Positions 8,778 to 17,184 of a DNA stretch of 64,000 nt are shown piece by piece. Made by a program: the position numbers and the translations under genes. Positions within the stretch are counted from its first letter, which is position 1. Each line of letters starts with the position of its first letter. The notes beneath the pieces were generated by a model. It did not search any database and was not told the DNA's origin. It worked only from the letters and a program-made list of their open reading frames with translations. This DNA is from Hymenobacter aerilatus (GTDB lineage: Bacteria; Bacteroidota; Bacteroidia; Cytophagales; Hymenobacteraceae), in assembly GCF_022921095.1 (NCBI RefSeq), contig NZ_CP095053.1, positions 1,840,501 through 1,904,500 of the forward strand. The letters are read 5' to 3'.

Positions 8778-9893
8778 TCACCCTTTCACCTCCGTCAGCA
8801 TGTCTAGTACCATGTGTTCGGTGGGAGAAAGCAGGTCGTTTTCGGTGGGGTCTACGTCGTGGCGGCGGAGGTAGTCGATGAGCTTATCAGAGTTAAAGAG
8901 GTCGACCACTTGCGGATGAATGTAGTACTTGGAGCACACGGTGGGCGTGTTGCCTAGACCGGCGGCTACGTCTTTCACGGCTCGCTTCAACACCTTCTCT
9001 TTGGGTAGGTCCGGCTCTTCAGCCAGCACGGCTTCCAGGCATGTAACCATTTTCACGGTGCCGCCCCAGGTACGGAAGTCCTTCGCCGATAGCGCCATGC
9101 CCGTTACTTCGTGCAAGTAGTCGTTCACGTCGCCCGATTCCAGCTCGGCGCGGTGGCCGGTAGCGTCGTAGTACTGAAACAAATGCTGGCCGGGAATATC
9201 CTTGCACTTGCGGACCAGGCGAGCCAGCTTCCGGTCGTGCAAGGTTACGTCGTGCGGTACGCCTTTCTTGCCCACAAAGCTAAAACGCACGTCGTCGCCC
9301 TCGATTTTCACGTGCTTGTCGCGCAGGGTAGTCAGGCCGTAGCTCTTGTTCTTTTTAGCGTACTCCTTATTCCCTACCCGGATAAAGGACTGATCCATCA
9401 GCAAGAGTACCAGCGCAATTACCTTTTGCTTGTCTAGCTTGGGGCGATTCAGGTCTTTTTGCAGCCGTTGGCGCAGGGCGGGTAGCTGCTCGCCAAACGC
9501 GCGTAAGCGGCTGAACTTGGTGAGGCTGCGGGCCTGGTCCCAGGACGGGTGGTAGCGGTACTGCTTGCGTCCCTTGGCATCGCGCCCGGTTACTTGCAGG
9601 TGCGTATTGGCCGAAGGCGAAATCCAGACGTCCGTCCAGGCGGGCGGTATCACGTAGCCGTGGATGCGGTCCAGGGTTTCCTGGTCGGTGATTTTCTCGC
9701 CCTTGGCCGAAGAATAGGTGAAGTTGCCGGCGCGGGTAGGCTTGCGCACAATACCCGGTTTGTCGTCGGTGGCGTAGCGCAGGCCGGCCAGTTCGGCCTG
9801 GCGGGCGGGGTCTTTGTAGAGCAAGTGCGCTTCTTCCAGCGGATCGAGGCGCTTCTTTTTGGTTTTGGGGCGGGGGGCGGTAGAGGTCGACAT
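8778..9893 (-). CDS. Type IB DNA topoisomerase
   Basis: Poxvirus/eukaryote-like topoisomerase IB of 371 aa that relaxes supercoils through a 3'-phosphotyrosyl intermediate. Family landmarks are GYVIPPAWTDVWI, TGRDAKGRKQYRYHP, IRVGNKEYAKKNKSYGLTTL, FVGKKGVPHD and the catalytic-Tyr block VCSKYYIHP near residue 335. The start is placed at 9893 (MSTSTAPRP), 32 codons inside the longest ORF, because the upstream extension runs through a terminator hairpin at 9899-9936 and lacks family similarity. The N-terminus is rich in Lys/Pro. Bacterial TopIB is scattered in distribution. Confidence 0.92.
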   Translation of the reverse strand: MSTSTAPRPKTKKKRLDPLEEAHLLYKDPARQAELAGLRYATDDKPGIVRKPTRAGNFTYSSAKGEKITDQETLDRIHGYVIPPAWTDVWISPSANTHLQVTGRDAKGRKQYRYHPSWDQARSLTKFSRLRAFGEQLPALRQRLQKDLNRPKLDKQKVIALVLLLMDQSFIRVGNKEYAKKNKSYGLTTLRDKHVKIEGDDVRFSFVGKKGVPHDVTLHDRKLARLVRKCKDIPGQHLFQYYDATGHRAELESGDVNDYLHEVTGMALSAKDFRTWGGTVKMVTCLEAVLAEEPDLPKEKVLKRAVKDVAAGLGNTPTVCSKYYIHPQVVDLFNSDKLIDYLRRHDVDPTENDLLSPTEHMVLDMLTEVKG

Positions 9894-9898
9894 AAAGT

Positions 9899-9936
9899 AA
9901 AAGCTCCGCCCACCGATGCTGGTGAGCGGAGCTTTC
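9899..9936 (-). terminator. Intrinsic terminator of the outer membrane receptor gene
   Basis: On the minus strand AAGCTCCGC pairs with GCGGAGCTT and is followed by TTTAC. It lies between the receptor stop (9993) and the topoisomerase start (9893). Confidence 0.75.
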
Positions 9937-9992
9937 TTACGCAGAAAAGCAGGAGTAGGTACGCTAGAGTGTAGCTTTTCGTGTAGCAACCG

Positions 9993-12644
9993 TTAGCGCT
10001 GGCCGCGGCCGCCGCCCCCACCTGCTGGCTGCTGCGCGGGGGTAGAGCTAGGATCTGCACCCTCGCCGCCCTCTTTCAGGTCGTCGTTGTTGACGCTGCG
10101 ACGGCGACGCGGCCGGGCATCGGCTACGCTTAGCTTGCCAATGCGGTAGCTGAAGTTCAGTTTAATGTTCAGACGGTTCGGAATGTTCTCGCTGTTCTGC
10201 ACCAGCAGCGGCGAGGTAAACTCCGTACGAATCGGGATTCTGGGCGAGAAGAAGTTTTCGGCACCCAGGCCAATGCTGCCGCGCTTCTCGGCAAACTCGC
10301 GACGGATGCTGAGGCTGTATACCCCAAATCCGCTCTGGTAGCCTTGCAACTGCACCTGGCGGCCGCGGGCAAAGCCAAAGCCTTGCAGGCTCCAGTTGTC
10401 GGAGAGGTTGTACGTACCAAACAAACGGCCGCTAATTACAAAGCCTTCGTTGCTGGCGTTGTAAGTGGGCTCTGGCACGTTGTTGCGCAGGGTAGCGTAG
10501 TAGAAATCGGGGCCACCGTTCAGGGTGAACTTGTTGCCGATTTTGGCATTCAGGAACAGGCTACCCCCGTAGGCGTTTTCTTGGCCGATGTTGGCGAAGT
10601 TGGTAAAGACGGCACCTTCCGACAGCGCGTATAGCTCAATTTCTTCTGGAGTAGCCGGGCGGCGCACTGATTGAATAGAGCCGGTAGTGTTGCGCACAAA
10701 CACCGACATATTCAACAATACGTTTTTGATAAAGGTGTTGTAGCCCAACTCGTAGTTGTTGGTATATTCTGGGTCCAATACCGGATTACCCTGGGTAGCG
10801 TTGCGCGTATTCGACGCCTGCACGTTGGGGTTCAGGAATTGCAGCGAGGGGCGTTGAATACGACGGTTGTAGGCTACCTTCAGCACGTTGCCATTGGCCA
10901 GCTTGCGCGAGAGGTTCACGCTGGGCACCAACACCCCGTACGACGGAATGTTGGTGGTATCGGTGGCCTCGTTGGCAAACTTAGCGTCGATGGTGGTATA
11001 CTCGTAGCGGGCGCCTGCTTTCAGCGTGTACTGCTTCAGGAAGCTGAGCGTGTAGGCAGCGTAGGCGGCCGCTATGTTCTGGGTGTAATCAAACGTGTTG
11101 TTGAGGCCCGCATTGTTCAGCGGCTGGTAGGCACCCTCCGATTCGCCTTCGGCGCGCAGGTAGGTGTAGTCGCTGTTCACCTTGCGCCGGATATCTTTGG
11201 CTCCAAACTCAATTAGCTGCTTGTCGCCGATGGGGGTTTGGTAGTCAACCTGCACGGTCAGCTCCTCATTATAGCTGTCGTTCAGGTTTTTGAGACGGTA
11301 GGGCGTCAGGTTGGCTCCCGGCGCGGTGTTCACCAGGTCGGTAATGGTGTTAGTGAAGTCGTTGTTGCGGTTGTTGCGGCTGTACACCCCCAAGAAGCTG
11401 AGTTCCTGTTGCGGCTTGTCGGTGGTGTGGGTGTAGCCCAGGCTCACGTCCACGTTGTTCGACTTGTCGTTGGTTTGCACGTTGCGCGTGTCGCCGGTGC
11501 GGGTCAGAATGGCGCCCGACGTGCCGTAGAAGTCGGAGCGCGTCAGCAGGTCGTCTTGGTAGTTGGTCCCGCTGCGTAGCCCGTAGCGCACCGAGGCCGA
11601 TAGGGAGTTGTATTTGTTGATGTCGAAATCCCAGCCCAGCGTGTAGCGCCCAAAGACGTTGTTGTTACGCGTGTCGGCTTGCTGCGAAGTGGTAGACGCC
11701 AGCGCACCAGATGAGTTAAACGTCTGCTGGTCGTTGGAGAACGTACCCGGCGTGTTGTAGCCGGCCCTACCCCAGCCACCCAACGAGAAGCCCATGCGGC
11801 CTACCCGGTAGCTGCCGTTCAGGCCCAGGTTAGAGCCTCGGTTGCCCACGCTGGTATCAATGCTCAGAGTCTTGCCTTGCAGGTTGTTTTTCTTGGTAAC
11901 GATGTTGATGATACCGCCCGAGCCTTCGGCGTCGTACTTGGCCGATGGCGAGGTAATCACTTCAACAGACTTAATCTCATCGGCCGGAATCTGCTTGAGG
12001 GCATCCGAAATGCTGCTGGCCGTGATAGTAGAAGGCTTGTTGTTGATGAGCACGCGCACGTTTTGGTTGCCGCGTAGGCTCACGTTGCCGTCCAGGTCCA
12101 CCGTGAGCAGGGGTACGCGCTTGAGCACGTCGGTGGCGTCGCCGCCTCGGGTGGTCTGGTCCTGCTCGGCGTTGTATACGGTGCGGTCTACCTTTTCCTC
12201 AATCAGGGAGCGTTGGCCCTCCACACGTACCTCGGCCAGCTGCTGGGCCGTCGAAACCAGCGATACGGTGCCCACGTTCAGGTTGCCGTTGCCTACCGTA
12301 ATAGGCTGCTCCACCGTTTTGTAGCCGATGAAGCTGAACTGGAGCTGATAATTGCCAGCGGCTACGCCGCTGATGGTGAACTTGCCCGCGTCGTCGCAGG
12401 CGGCACCGTCAATGGGCTTGCCAGTGGAGGTGTCGATGAGGGCAACTGTGGCAAACGGCACCGGCTTTTTGGTAGCGGCATCCACTACGGTACCCGTAAT
12501 GCGGGCATCGGCCTTTGTGGCTCCTGCCGGGGCACCGCCCATCGGCCGGGAACCGCCCACGAGGGTAGGACCCGCGGGCGTTGTTTGTGCCAGCGCCACG
12601 TGGCCGCACAGCAACAAACTCACAAAGGATAAAGGCTTTTTCAT
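9993..12644 (-). CDS. TonB-dependent receptor-like outer membrane beta-barrel protein
   Basis: Outer membrane protein of 883 aa. The signal peptide is residues 1-20 (MKKPLSF...ALAQ). A CarboxypepD_reg-like beta-sandwich covers about 48-135 (TGTVVDAATKKPVPFATV). A plug-like region (about 150-255) holds DVLKRVPLLTVDLDGNVSLRG and IINIVTKK, followed by a barrel of the OMP_b-brl_3 type to about 835. The last 45 residues are Arg-, Pro- and Gly-rich (SVNNDDLKEGG, GGGGRGQR), a tail often seen in this Bacteroidota subfamily. No TonB box was recognised. The substrate is unknown. It is divergent from the LytS-type kinase operon at 12970, which may regulate it. Confidence 0.85.
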   Translation of the reverse strand: MKKPLSFVSLLLCGHVALAQTTPAGPTLVGGSRPMGGAPAGATKADARITGTVVDAATKKPVPFATVALIDTSTGKPIDGAACDDAGKFTISGVAAGNYQLQFSFIGYKTVEQPITVGNGNLNVGTVSLVSTAQQLAEVRVEGQRSLIEEKVDRTVYNAEQDQTTRGGDATDVLKRVPLLTVDLDGNVSLRGNQNVRVLINNKPSTITASSISDALKQIPADEIKSVEVITSPSAKYDAEGSGGIINIVTKKNNLQGKTLSIDTSVGNRGSNLGLNGSYRVGRMGFSLGGWGRAGYNTPGTFSNDQQTFNSSGALASTTSQQADTRNNNVFGRYTLGWDFDINKYNSLSASVRYGLRSGTNYQDDLLTRSDFYGTSGAILTRTGDTRNVQTNDKSNNVDVSLGYTHTTDKPQQELSFLGVYSRNNRNNDFTNTITDLVNTAPGANLTPYRLKNLNDSYNEELTVQVDYQTPIGDKQLIEFGAKDIRRKVNSDYTYLRAEGESEGAYQPLNNAGLNNTFDYTQNIAAAYAAYTLSFLKQYTLKAGARYEYTTIDAKFANEATDTTNIPSYGVLVPSVNLSRKLANGNVLKVAYNRRIQRPSLQFLNPNVQASNTRNATQGNPVLDPEYTNNYELGYNTFIKNVLLNMSVFVRNTTGSIQSVRRPATPEEIELYALSEGAVFTNFANIGQENAYGGSLFLNAKIGNKFTLNGGPDFYYATLRNNVPEPTYNASNEGFVISGRLFGTYNLSDNWSLQGFGFARGRQVQLQGYQSGFGVYSLSIRREFAEKRGSIGLGAENFFSPRIPIRTEFTSPLLVQNSENIPNRLNIKLNFSYRIGKLSVADARPRRRRSVNNDDLKEGGEGADPSSTPAQQPAGGGGGRGQR

Positions 12645-12969
12645 GAAGTAGTTATAATAAACGAAGGGTCAGAACGGTGTACGCGAGTCCAGCAAAGTCA
12701 GGCACGGGTAGGCAGCCTTATCTTTTCGAGCTCACGACAGAGTACCCAAAACAACAGGACGGGTTGCTTCTATATAGAATAAATAGATTGTCTCGCCGCA
12801 AACGCCGATGAGTTGGGGCGTTATACCGATTGTTTCTACGACGATATTTTGGGTAGTCGTTGGCAGATGAAATACCCCCTATCGGTCGGTGAAATGCGGG
12901 CAACTGGCGAGGCAGCGGCTTCCTATAATGCAGGTGCGGTATGTTTGACAACCTGATCTTGCTCTTGCT
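12645..12969. other. 325 bp divergent intergenic region
   Basis: No gene with coding character is seen here; the ORFs that cross it are shadows. It must hold the promoters of the receptor (minus) and the kinase operon (plus). A TATGTTTG box lies at its right end. Confidence 0.5.
12940..12947 (+). promoter_or_regulatory. Candidate -7 box TATGTTTG of the kinase operon
   Basis: TATGTTTG matches TAnnTTTG exactly and lies 22 bases before the ATG of the histidine kinase, giving a short leader. No TTG is seen at the expected -33 distance. Confidence 0.4.
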
Positions 12970-14091
12970 ATGACCTCTTCTGCCTTTCGGCATTTCGCGC
13001 ACCGTTTCTCGCGCCCGCTGCTCTGGGTGATGTTTGGCTCGGCCCTGCTCCTGGCCCAGCCGCTTACCTGGAGTGTGCAGCTACCTCCGCAGTTTTGGGT
13101 ACGCCAGTTTTTGCTGCTTTTGCTGTGGGTGGCGTTGTTTTATTTCAACGCGCAAGTGGCCGTGCCACGGCTGCTCTTTCGGGGGCGTACCAGTTGGTTT
13201 ATTGCGGTGCTGGCCGCTTCGTTGGTGGCAGTGTTGCTTCTCAACTCGCTCATCGAAAACCTGCTGCACCTGCCTGAGCTGATGCACAAGGCTTTTCACC
13301 CAGATGGCAGCCCCTCGCGGCGCCGTTCGTCGGCGGGGTGGTTTGATATGGGCACGCTGCTCATTTCTATGCTGGTGCTGGGCATTAGCACCAGCGTGGC
13401 TGTGGTGCGCAAATGGCAAAATGACGCGCAAATTCGGCGCGAACTGGAGCAACAGCAAACTACCGCCGAGCTGTCGTTCCTAAAAGCGCAGATCAACCCG
13501 CACTTCTTCTTCAACACGCTCAACAATATCTACGCCCTCACGGTGGTGAACGGCGAGCTGGCCCGGCAGGCCATCCATACGCTCTCGCGCATGATGCGCT
13601 ACGTGCTCTATGAAACCCAGGCCAGTACAACCCTGCTCAGCCAGGAGGTATCGTTTGTGCAGGACTACATTTCGCTGATGCAGCTACGCCTGACCGACAA
13701 AGTGACCGTTACATTCGAGCGCCCTACTCCCCTGCTGCGCGATGTGCCTGTTGCGCCCATGCTACTGTTGCCCTTCATAGAAAATGCCTTTAAGCACGGC
13801 GTAAGCGCTACCCTACCCAGCCAGATCTACATTGGCCTGCACCAACAGCACGGCACACTCACGCTAGAGGTGCGCAACACCGTATTTCCTGATAAGCGCC
13901 CCGCCGTGGAGGAGGTAGGCAGTGGTATCGGCCTCACCAATACCCGCCGCCGCCTCGATCTGCTTTACCCCCAGCGCTACCAGCTAAGCGTGGAAGAAGC
14001 TACAGCAAGTAAGGAATTTCGTGTATTGCTTAGTTTAGAGGTAACGAAGAAAGACTACACGATTCCCGACGCTACAGAAACATATGCGTAA
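12970..14091 (+). CDS. LytS/YehU-type sensor histidine kinase
   Basis: Membrane sensor kinase of 373 aa. Four transmembrane segments lie at about 15-33, 45-62, 75-95 and 126-147. A short coiled linker (QIRRELEQQQTTAELSF) leads to the His_kinase domain. The H-box KAQINPHFFFNTLNN has phospho-acceptor H178. The N-box is LPFIENAFKHG and the G-box GSGIGLTNTRRRL. No extracytoplasmic sensor domain is visible, so the membrane part probably senses the signal. The stop overlaps the next ATG by 8 bases, and the cognate LytTR regulator follows one gene later. Confidence 0.93.
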   Translation: MTSSAFRHFAHRFSRPLLWVMFGSALLLAQPLTWSVQLPPQFWVRQFLLLLLWVALFYFNAQVAVPRLLFRGRTSWFIAVLAASLVAVLLLNSLIENLLHLPELMHKAFHPDGSPSRRRSSAGWFDMGTLLISMLVLGISTSVAVVRKWQNDAQIRRELEQQQTTAELSFLKAQINPHFFFNTLNNIYALTVVNGELARQAIHTLSRMMRYVLYETQASTTLLSQEVSFVQDYISLMQLRLTDKVTVTFERPTPLLRDVPVAPMLLLPFIENAFKHGVSATLPSQIYIGLHQQHGTLTLEVRNTVFPDKRPAVEEVGSGIGLTNTRRRLDLLYPQRYQLSVEEATASKEFRVLLSLEVTKKDYTIPDATETYA

Positions 14092-14473
14092 AGCAGGCCG
14101 GCGAATAGCATCCGTATTATGTGCTATTGGAGTGGCTGCGGTATGTGTACTGCTCACAGACGACCGCTCATTACGATATCCTTTTGCTAGTTGGCTCTAC
14201 ATAACCATCATGGCAATATGGATTGGATGGTTTATTTACTTACCGGCACTTGCGCTGTTTGAATGGCTGTTGCACCGCTACCAGCCACAAACTGTCTGGC
14301 AAATCAGCGGGCTGGGTGGCGTAGCAACCTTAGCTTTAGAAGTGCCCGTTCTGCTGCTGTCATACCCCTTTTTTAATTCATTCTTTGTTGATTTACTGAT
14401 GCTGGCTGTCAGCGGAGCTACTTACGGTTTCCTCCACTACAGCTGGATTTCGGCCGAGCAGTATAATTCCTAA
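14084..14473 (+). CDS. Small membrane protein inside the kinase-regulator operon
   Basis: Protein of 129 aa with three to four hydrophobic segments (about 7-22, 29-52, 66-92, 100-118). I do not recognise a family. It overlaps the histidine kinase stop by 8 bases and ends 15 bases before the LytTR regulator, so it is almost certainly co-transcribed and translationally coupled to the kinase. Base composition is more AT-rich than its neighbours. Its position suggests an accessory sensor or modulator of the kinase, but nothing in the sequence shows this directly. Confidence 0.7.
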   Translation: MRKAGRRIASVLCAIGVAAVCVLLTDDRSLRYPFASWLYITIMAIWIGWFIYLPALALFEWLLHRYQPQTVWQISGLGGVATLALEVPVLLLSYPFFNSFFVDLLMLAVSGATYGFLHYSWISAEQYNS

Positions 14474-14488
14474 TCTCTAATTCTCGAT

Positions 14489-15232
14489 TTGAAAACCCTC
14501 CGTTGCATTGCCGTTGATGATGAGCCGCTGGCTCTGGGGCTGGTATGCGCTTTTGTGGAGCAAACGCCCTTCCTGGACCTGGTAGGCCGCTACAGCAGTG
14601 CCGTAGAAGCGCTGCAGGGCCTGCACCAGCTGCCGGATATTGACCTGATTTTCCTGGATATCCAAATGCCCGACCTCAGTGGGCTAGAGTTGGCGCGCGT
14701 GCTCGATCGGGGCCGGCCGGGCACGGGGCCGCGCATCATCTTCACCACGGCCTACAACCAGTTTGCGCTGGATGGCTACCGCGTCGATGCCCTGGACTAC
14801 CTCGTGAAGCCGTTCAACTACGAGGAATTTCTGCGGGCTGCCACCAAGGCCCACGCCTACGCTAGCCTGGCGCAGCCGGCCGCCCTACCCGCCGCTCCGC
14901 CCGAGCCAGAAGAAGAGTATCTGTTCCTGAAGATTGAGTATCAGCTGGTGCGCGTGGCCTTCCAGGACATCCTCTATATAGAAGGCCTGAAGGACTACGT
15001 GAAGGTGCACCTCACGGGCGACGCCCGACCCTTGCTCTCGCTCACCAGCCTAAAGGTGCTGGAAGAAAAGCTGCCGGCCCGGCGCTTCATGCGCATTCAC
15101 CGCTCTACTATTGTGGCGCTCGACAAAATCAGGGCCGTGACGCGCAACTCGGTGCAGATTGAGGACCAGACTCTGCCCGTGAGCGACCAGTACAAGGAGG
15201 CCTTCACGCAGTTTCTGAGCCGGTGGACATAG
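14489..15232 (+). CDS. LytTR-family response regulator
   Basis: Response regulator of 247 aa. The receiver domain (1-120) has the acidic pocket D10-D11-E12, phospho-acceptor D57 (IFLDIQMPDLSG) and the late K in DYLVKPFNYEEF. A Pro/Ala/Glu-rich linker (about 128-142) precedes a C-terminal LytTR DNA-binding domain (about 145-245) with ILYIEGLKDYVKVHL and FMRIHRSTIVAL. The start codon is TTG, 15 bases after the small membrane protein. It should receive phosphate from the kinase encoded at 12970. A GC-rich hairpin-like segment follows in the 69 bp gap before the next gene. Confidence 0.94.
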   Translation: MKTLRCIAVDDEPLALGLVCAFVEQTPFLDLVGRYSSAVEALQGLHQLPDIDLIFLDIQMPDLSGLELARVLDRGRPGTGPRIIFTTAYNQFALDGYRVDALDYLVKPFNYEEFLRAATKAHAYASLAQPAALPAAPPEPEEEYLFLKIEYQLVRVAFQDILYIEGLKDYVKVHLTGDARPLLSLTSLKVLEEKLPARRFMRIHRSTIVALDKIRAVTRNSVQIEDQTLPVSDQYKEAFTQFLSRWT

Positions 15233-15301
15233 CCGTGGGGCAACTCCCTACCCTATAGAGCGCGTAGGGGGTAGGAAAGCACCTGTTTCTTTCCGCACTG
15301 T

Positions 15302-16441
15302 ATGACCTCTCTTCGCGACAAAATCAGCGACTTGGCCGAGTGGGCCGACGATTATTTGACGCTCACGCGCCAACGCCTCGGCCTGCTGGCTCCGTTGCAG
15401 CTCCTTCCCTACCGCAGCTACGGCACCCCCGACCGCCTCTACGTGAAGGGCCGCCTACTCACTGATAAAGGCATTACGGAGCCTGACCCCAAAGACTCGC
15501 GCTGGCACAACCTGCTGAATATGTACCGGCGCTTCGACAGCGACGAAATCAACGGGGCGCAGGTTATCGTGCGGGCAGCTGATGGCATCGAGCACCCGGT
15601 GCTGACGGATGATGAAGGATATTTTACGGTGAACCTGGCCCCCAAGCGCCTACCCGAGCCCATCGACTATTTATGGTACCCGGTAGATGCGCTGCTGCAA
15701 CAGGTGCCAGCTCCCTTCACTCTCCCCGACAACTTACGTACCCAGGCGCACGTGCTCATTCCGCCGGCCGATGCGGAATACGGCATCATCTCCGACCTGG
15801 ACGATACCGTAATTCAGACCTCGGCCACGCACCTGCTGCGCATGGCCCGTACGGTGTTACTGCGCAATGCCCGCTCGCGCCTACCCTTCAAAGGGGTAGC
15901 CGAGTTCTACCGGCAGTTGCAGCTGGGGCGCAACGGCAAGCGCAACAATCCGTTTTTCTACGTGAGCAGTTCCCCCTGGAATTTGTATGACTTGCTGGAG
16001 GACTTCCTGCACCTCAACGATATTCCGCCTGGCCCATTATTGCTGCGCGATATGGGCCTGAAACGTACCCACAAAGATGCTGACTCAGCCCACCACGGCC
16101 ACAAGCTCAAGGAAATTGACAACCTGCTGCTCACCTACCCCAAGCTGCCCTTCGTGCTCATCGGCGACTCGGGTCAGGAAGACGCCAACATCTACCGGGA
16201 GGTGGTGCGCCGCCACCCCGGCCGCGTGCTGGCCATCTATATTCGCGACGTGCAAAGCCCTGACCGCGCTCTGCTGGTAGAAAAGGTATCCGACGACCTG
16301 CGCGATGAAAATGTGGAAATGCTTTTAGTGCAGGACACAGTGCAAGCTGCCGAGCACGCCGCTGCCCACGGCCTCGTCTTCACCGAAGCTATTCCGGCCG
16401 TCGAAAGCGAAAAACAAAAAGACGAAACGGCGGAGGAATAG
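15302..16441 (+). CDS. App1-family (DUF2183) phosphatase
   Basis: Protein of 379 aa related to the catalytic domain of yeast phosphatidate phosphatase App1. An N-terminal beta-rich region (about 40-150) has VKGRLLTDKG and VIVRAADG. The haloacid dehalogenase-like motif I is D165-L-D167-D-T (ISDLDDTVIQT), motif II lies in FYVSSSPWNLYD and motif III in VLIGDSGQEDANIY. No signal peptide is seen, so it is probably cytosolic and may act on phospholipids or other phosphomonoesters. The C-terminal 20 residues are charged and low-complexity. It probably has its own promoter, 69 bp after the LytTR gene. Confidence 0.88.
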   Translation: MTSLRDKISDLAEWADDYLTLTRQRLGLLAPLQLLPYRSYGTPDRLYVKGRLLTDKGITEPDPKDSRWHNLLNMYRRFDSDEINGAQVIVRAADGIEHPVLTDDEGYFTVNLAPKRLPEPIDYLWYPVDALLQQVPAPFTLPDNLRTQAHVLIPPADAEYGIISDLDDTVIQTSATHLLRMARTVLLRNARSRLPFKGVAEFYRQLQLGRNGKRNNPFFYVSSSPWNLYDLLEDFLHLNDIPPGPLLLRDMGLKRTHKDADSAHHGHKLKEIDNLLLTYPKLPFVLIGDSGQEDANIYREVVRRHPGRVLAIYIRDVQSPDRALLVEKVSDDLRDENVEMLLVQDTVQAAEHAAAHGLVFTEAIPAVESEKQKDETAEE

Positions 16442-16480
16442 GTGGAGAAGGGTGAAGTGGTGAGGTTGTGAATGCAAAGA

Positions 16481-16587
16481 TGTCTGTCATCCTGAGCGCA
16501 GCGAAGGACCTTATCACGTTGGAGTTACTACCGAACGATTTTGTTCACGCGTGATAAGATCCTTCGCTGCGCTCAGGATGACACACG
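16481..16587. repeat. REP/BIME-like inverted repeat, family 1, copy C
   Basis: Arms 16481-16518 and 16550-16586 pair almost perfectly, again with TCATCCTGAGCGCAGCGAAG. The loop is more diverged than in other copies but keeps CACGCGTGATAAG. It lies between the convergent App1 and NTF2-like genes. Confidence 0.85.
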
Positions 16588-16612
16588 CTTTTGCACTCCT
16601 GACTTCACCATT

Positions 16613-17056
16613 TCATCTTTCACTATTCGTGTGGTCGGCTACGATTACCCAGTGGCCTTTTACTTGCCGAAACACGAGCAGGAAGTGTCCGCCCACGTCG
16701 CCGGCAGTGGGGCGCGTGAGGTGCCAGCGGCCTACCACGTGTGCGGCCTGGGGGCCATTTGGGGTGATGTAGAGGTCGGAGAAGGCCAGCTGGCCCATGG
16801 CGGTGGCATCGGGGTAGCTGCTGCGGTAATTGTCGAGGGTTTGCTGCCAGCCGTAGGTAGGGCCACGTTTCCCAATGAACACCAGGGAGTCGGAGCGCCA
16901 GTAGCCCTGCATGAAAGCAGGAATGTCGCCGCGGTTCCAGGCCGCGGCTTGAGTAGTGAGTACCTGCCGGATGGGCGCCTGCACAGCAGCGGGACGCGTG
17001 GTGGCGCAGGCGGTGAGCAGAAGTAGCGTGCAGCCACCAAATAAGTTCTTTGTCAT
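16613..17056 (-). CDS. DUF4440/NTF2-like lipoprotein
   Basis: Small exported protein of 147 aa. The signal peptide ends in the lipobox LLLTAC (Cys17). The mature part has the helix-then-sheet pattern of SnoaL/DUF4440 proteins: VLTTQAAAWNRGDIPAFMQGYW, then strands with SLVFIGKRG and HVVGRWHL, ending in HFLLVFRQVKGHWVIVADHT. The family includes ketosteroid-isomerase-like folds, but the polar active-site residues are too variable to call an activity. A lipid-anchored periplasmic location is inferred. It is convergent with the App1 gene and divergent from the oxidoreductase at 17185. Confidence 0.82.
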   Translation of the reverse strand: MTKNLFGGCTLLLLTACATTRPAAVQAPIRQVLTTQAAAWNRGDIPAFMQGYWRSDSLVFIGKRGPTYGWQQTLDNYRSSYPDATAMGQLAFSDLYITPNGPQAAHVVGRWHLTRPTAGDVGGHFLLVFRQVKGHWVIVADHTNSER

Positions 17057-17184
17057 TAGATTGTAGGAGCAATGGATTCTAGAAAATCCAGACCACTATG
17101 CTTTTGCAGCCGAAAAATAGTAGTACTATTATAGGCAAACTATCCATTCTACTTCATCATTTCCACTCCCAATCCCTTCATCTA

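Noticed and set aside
10671..11216. Open frame of 181 codons on the plus strand
   Set aside because: It lies wholly within the receptor gene on the other strand and is made of antisense GC-rich codons; no domain, signal or start context supports it.
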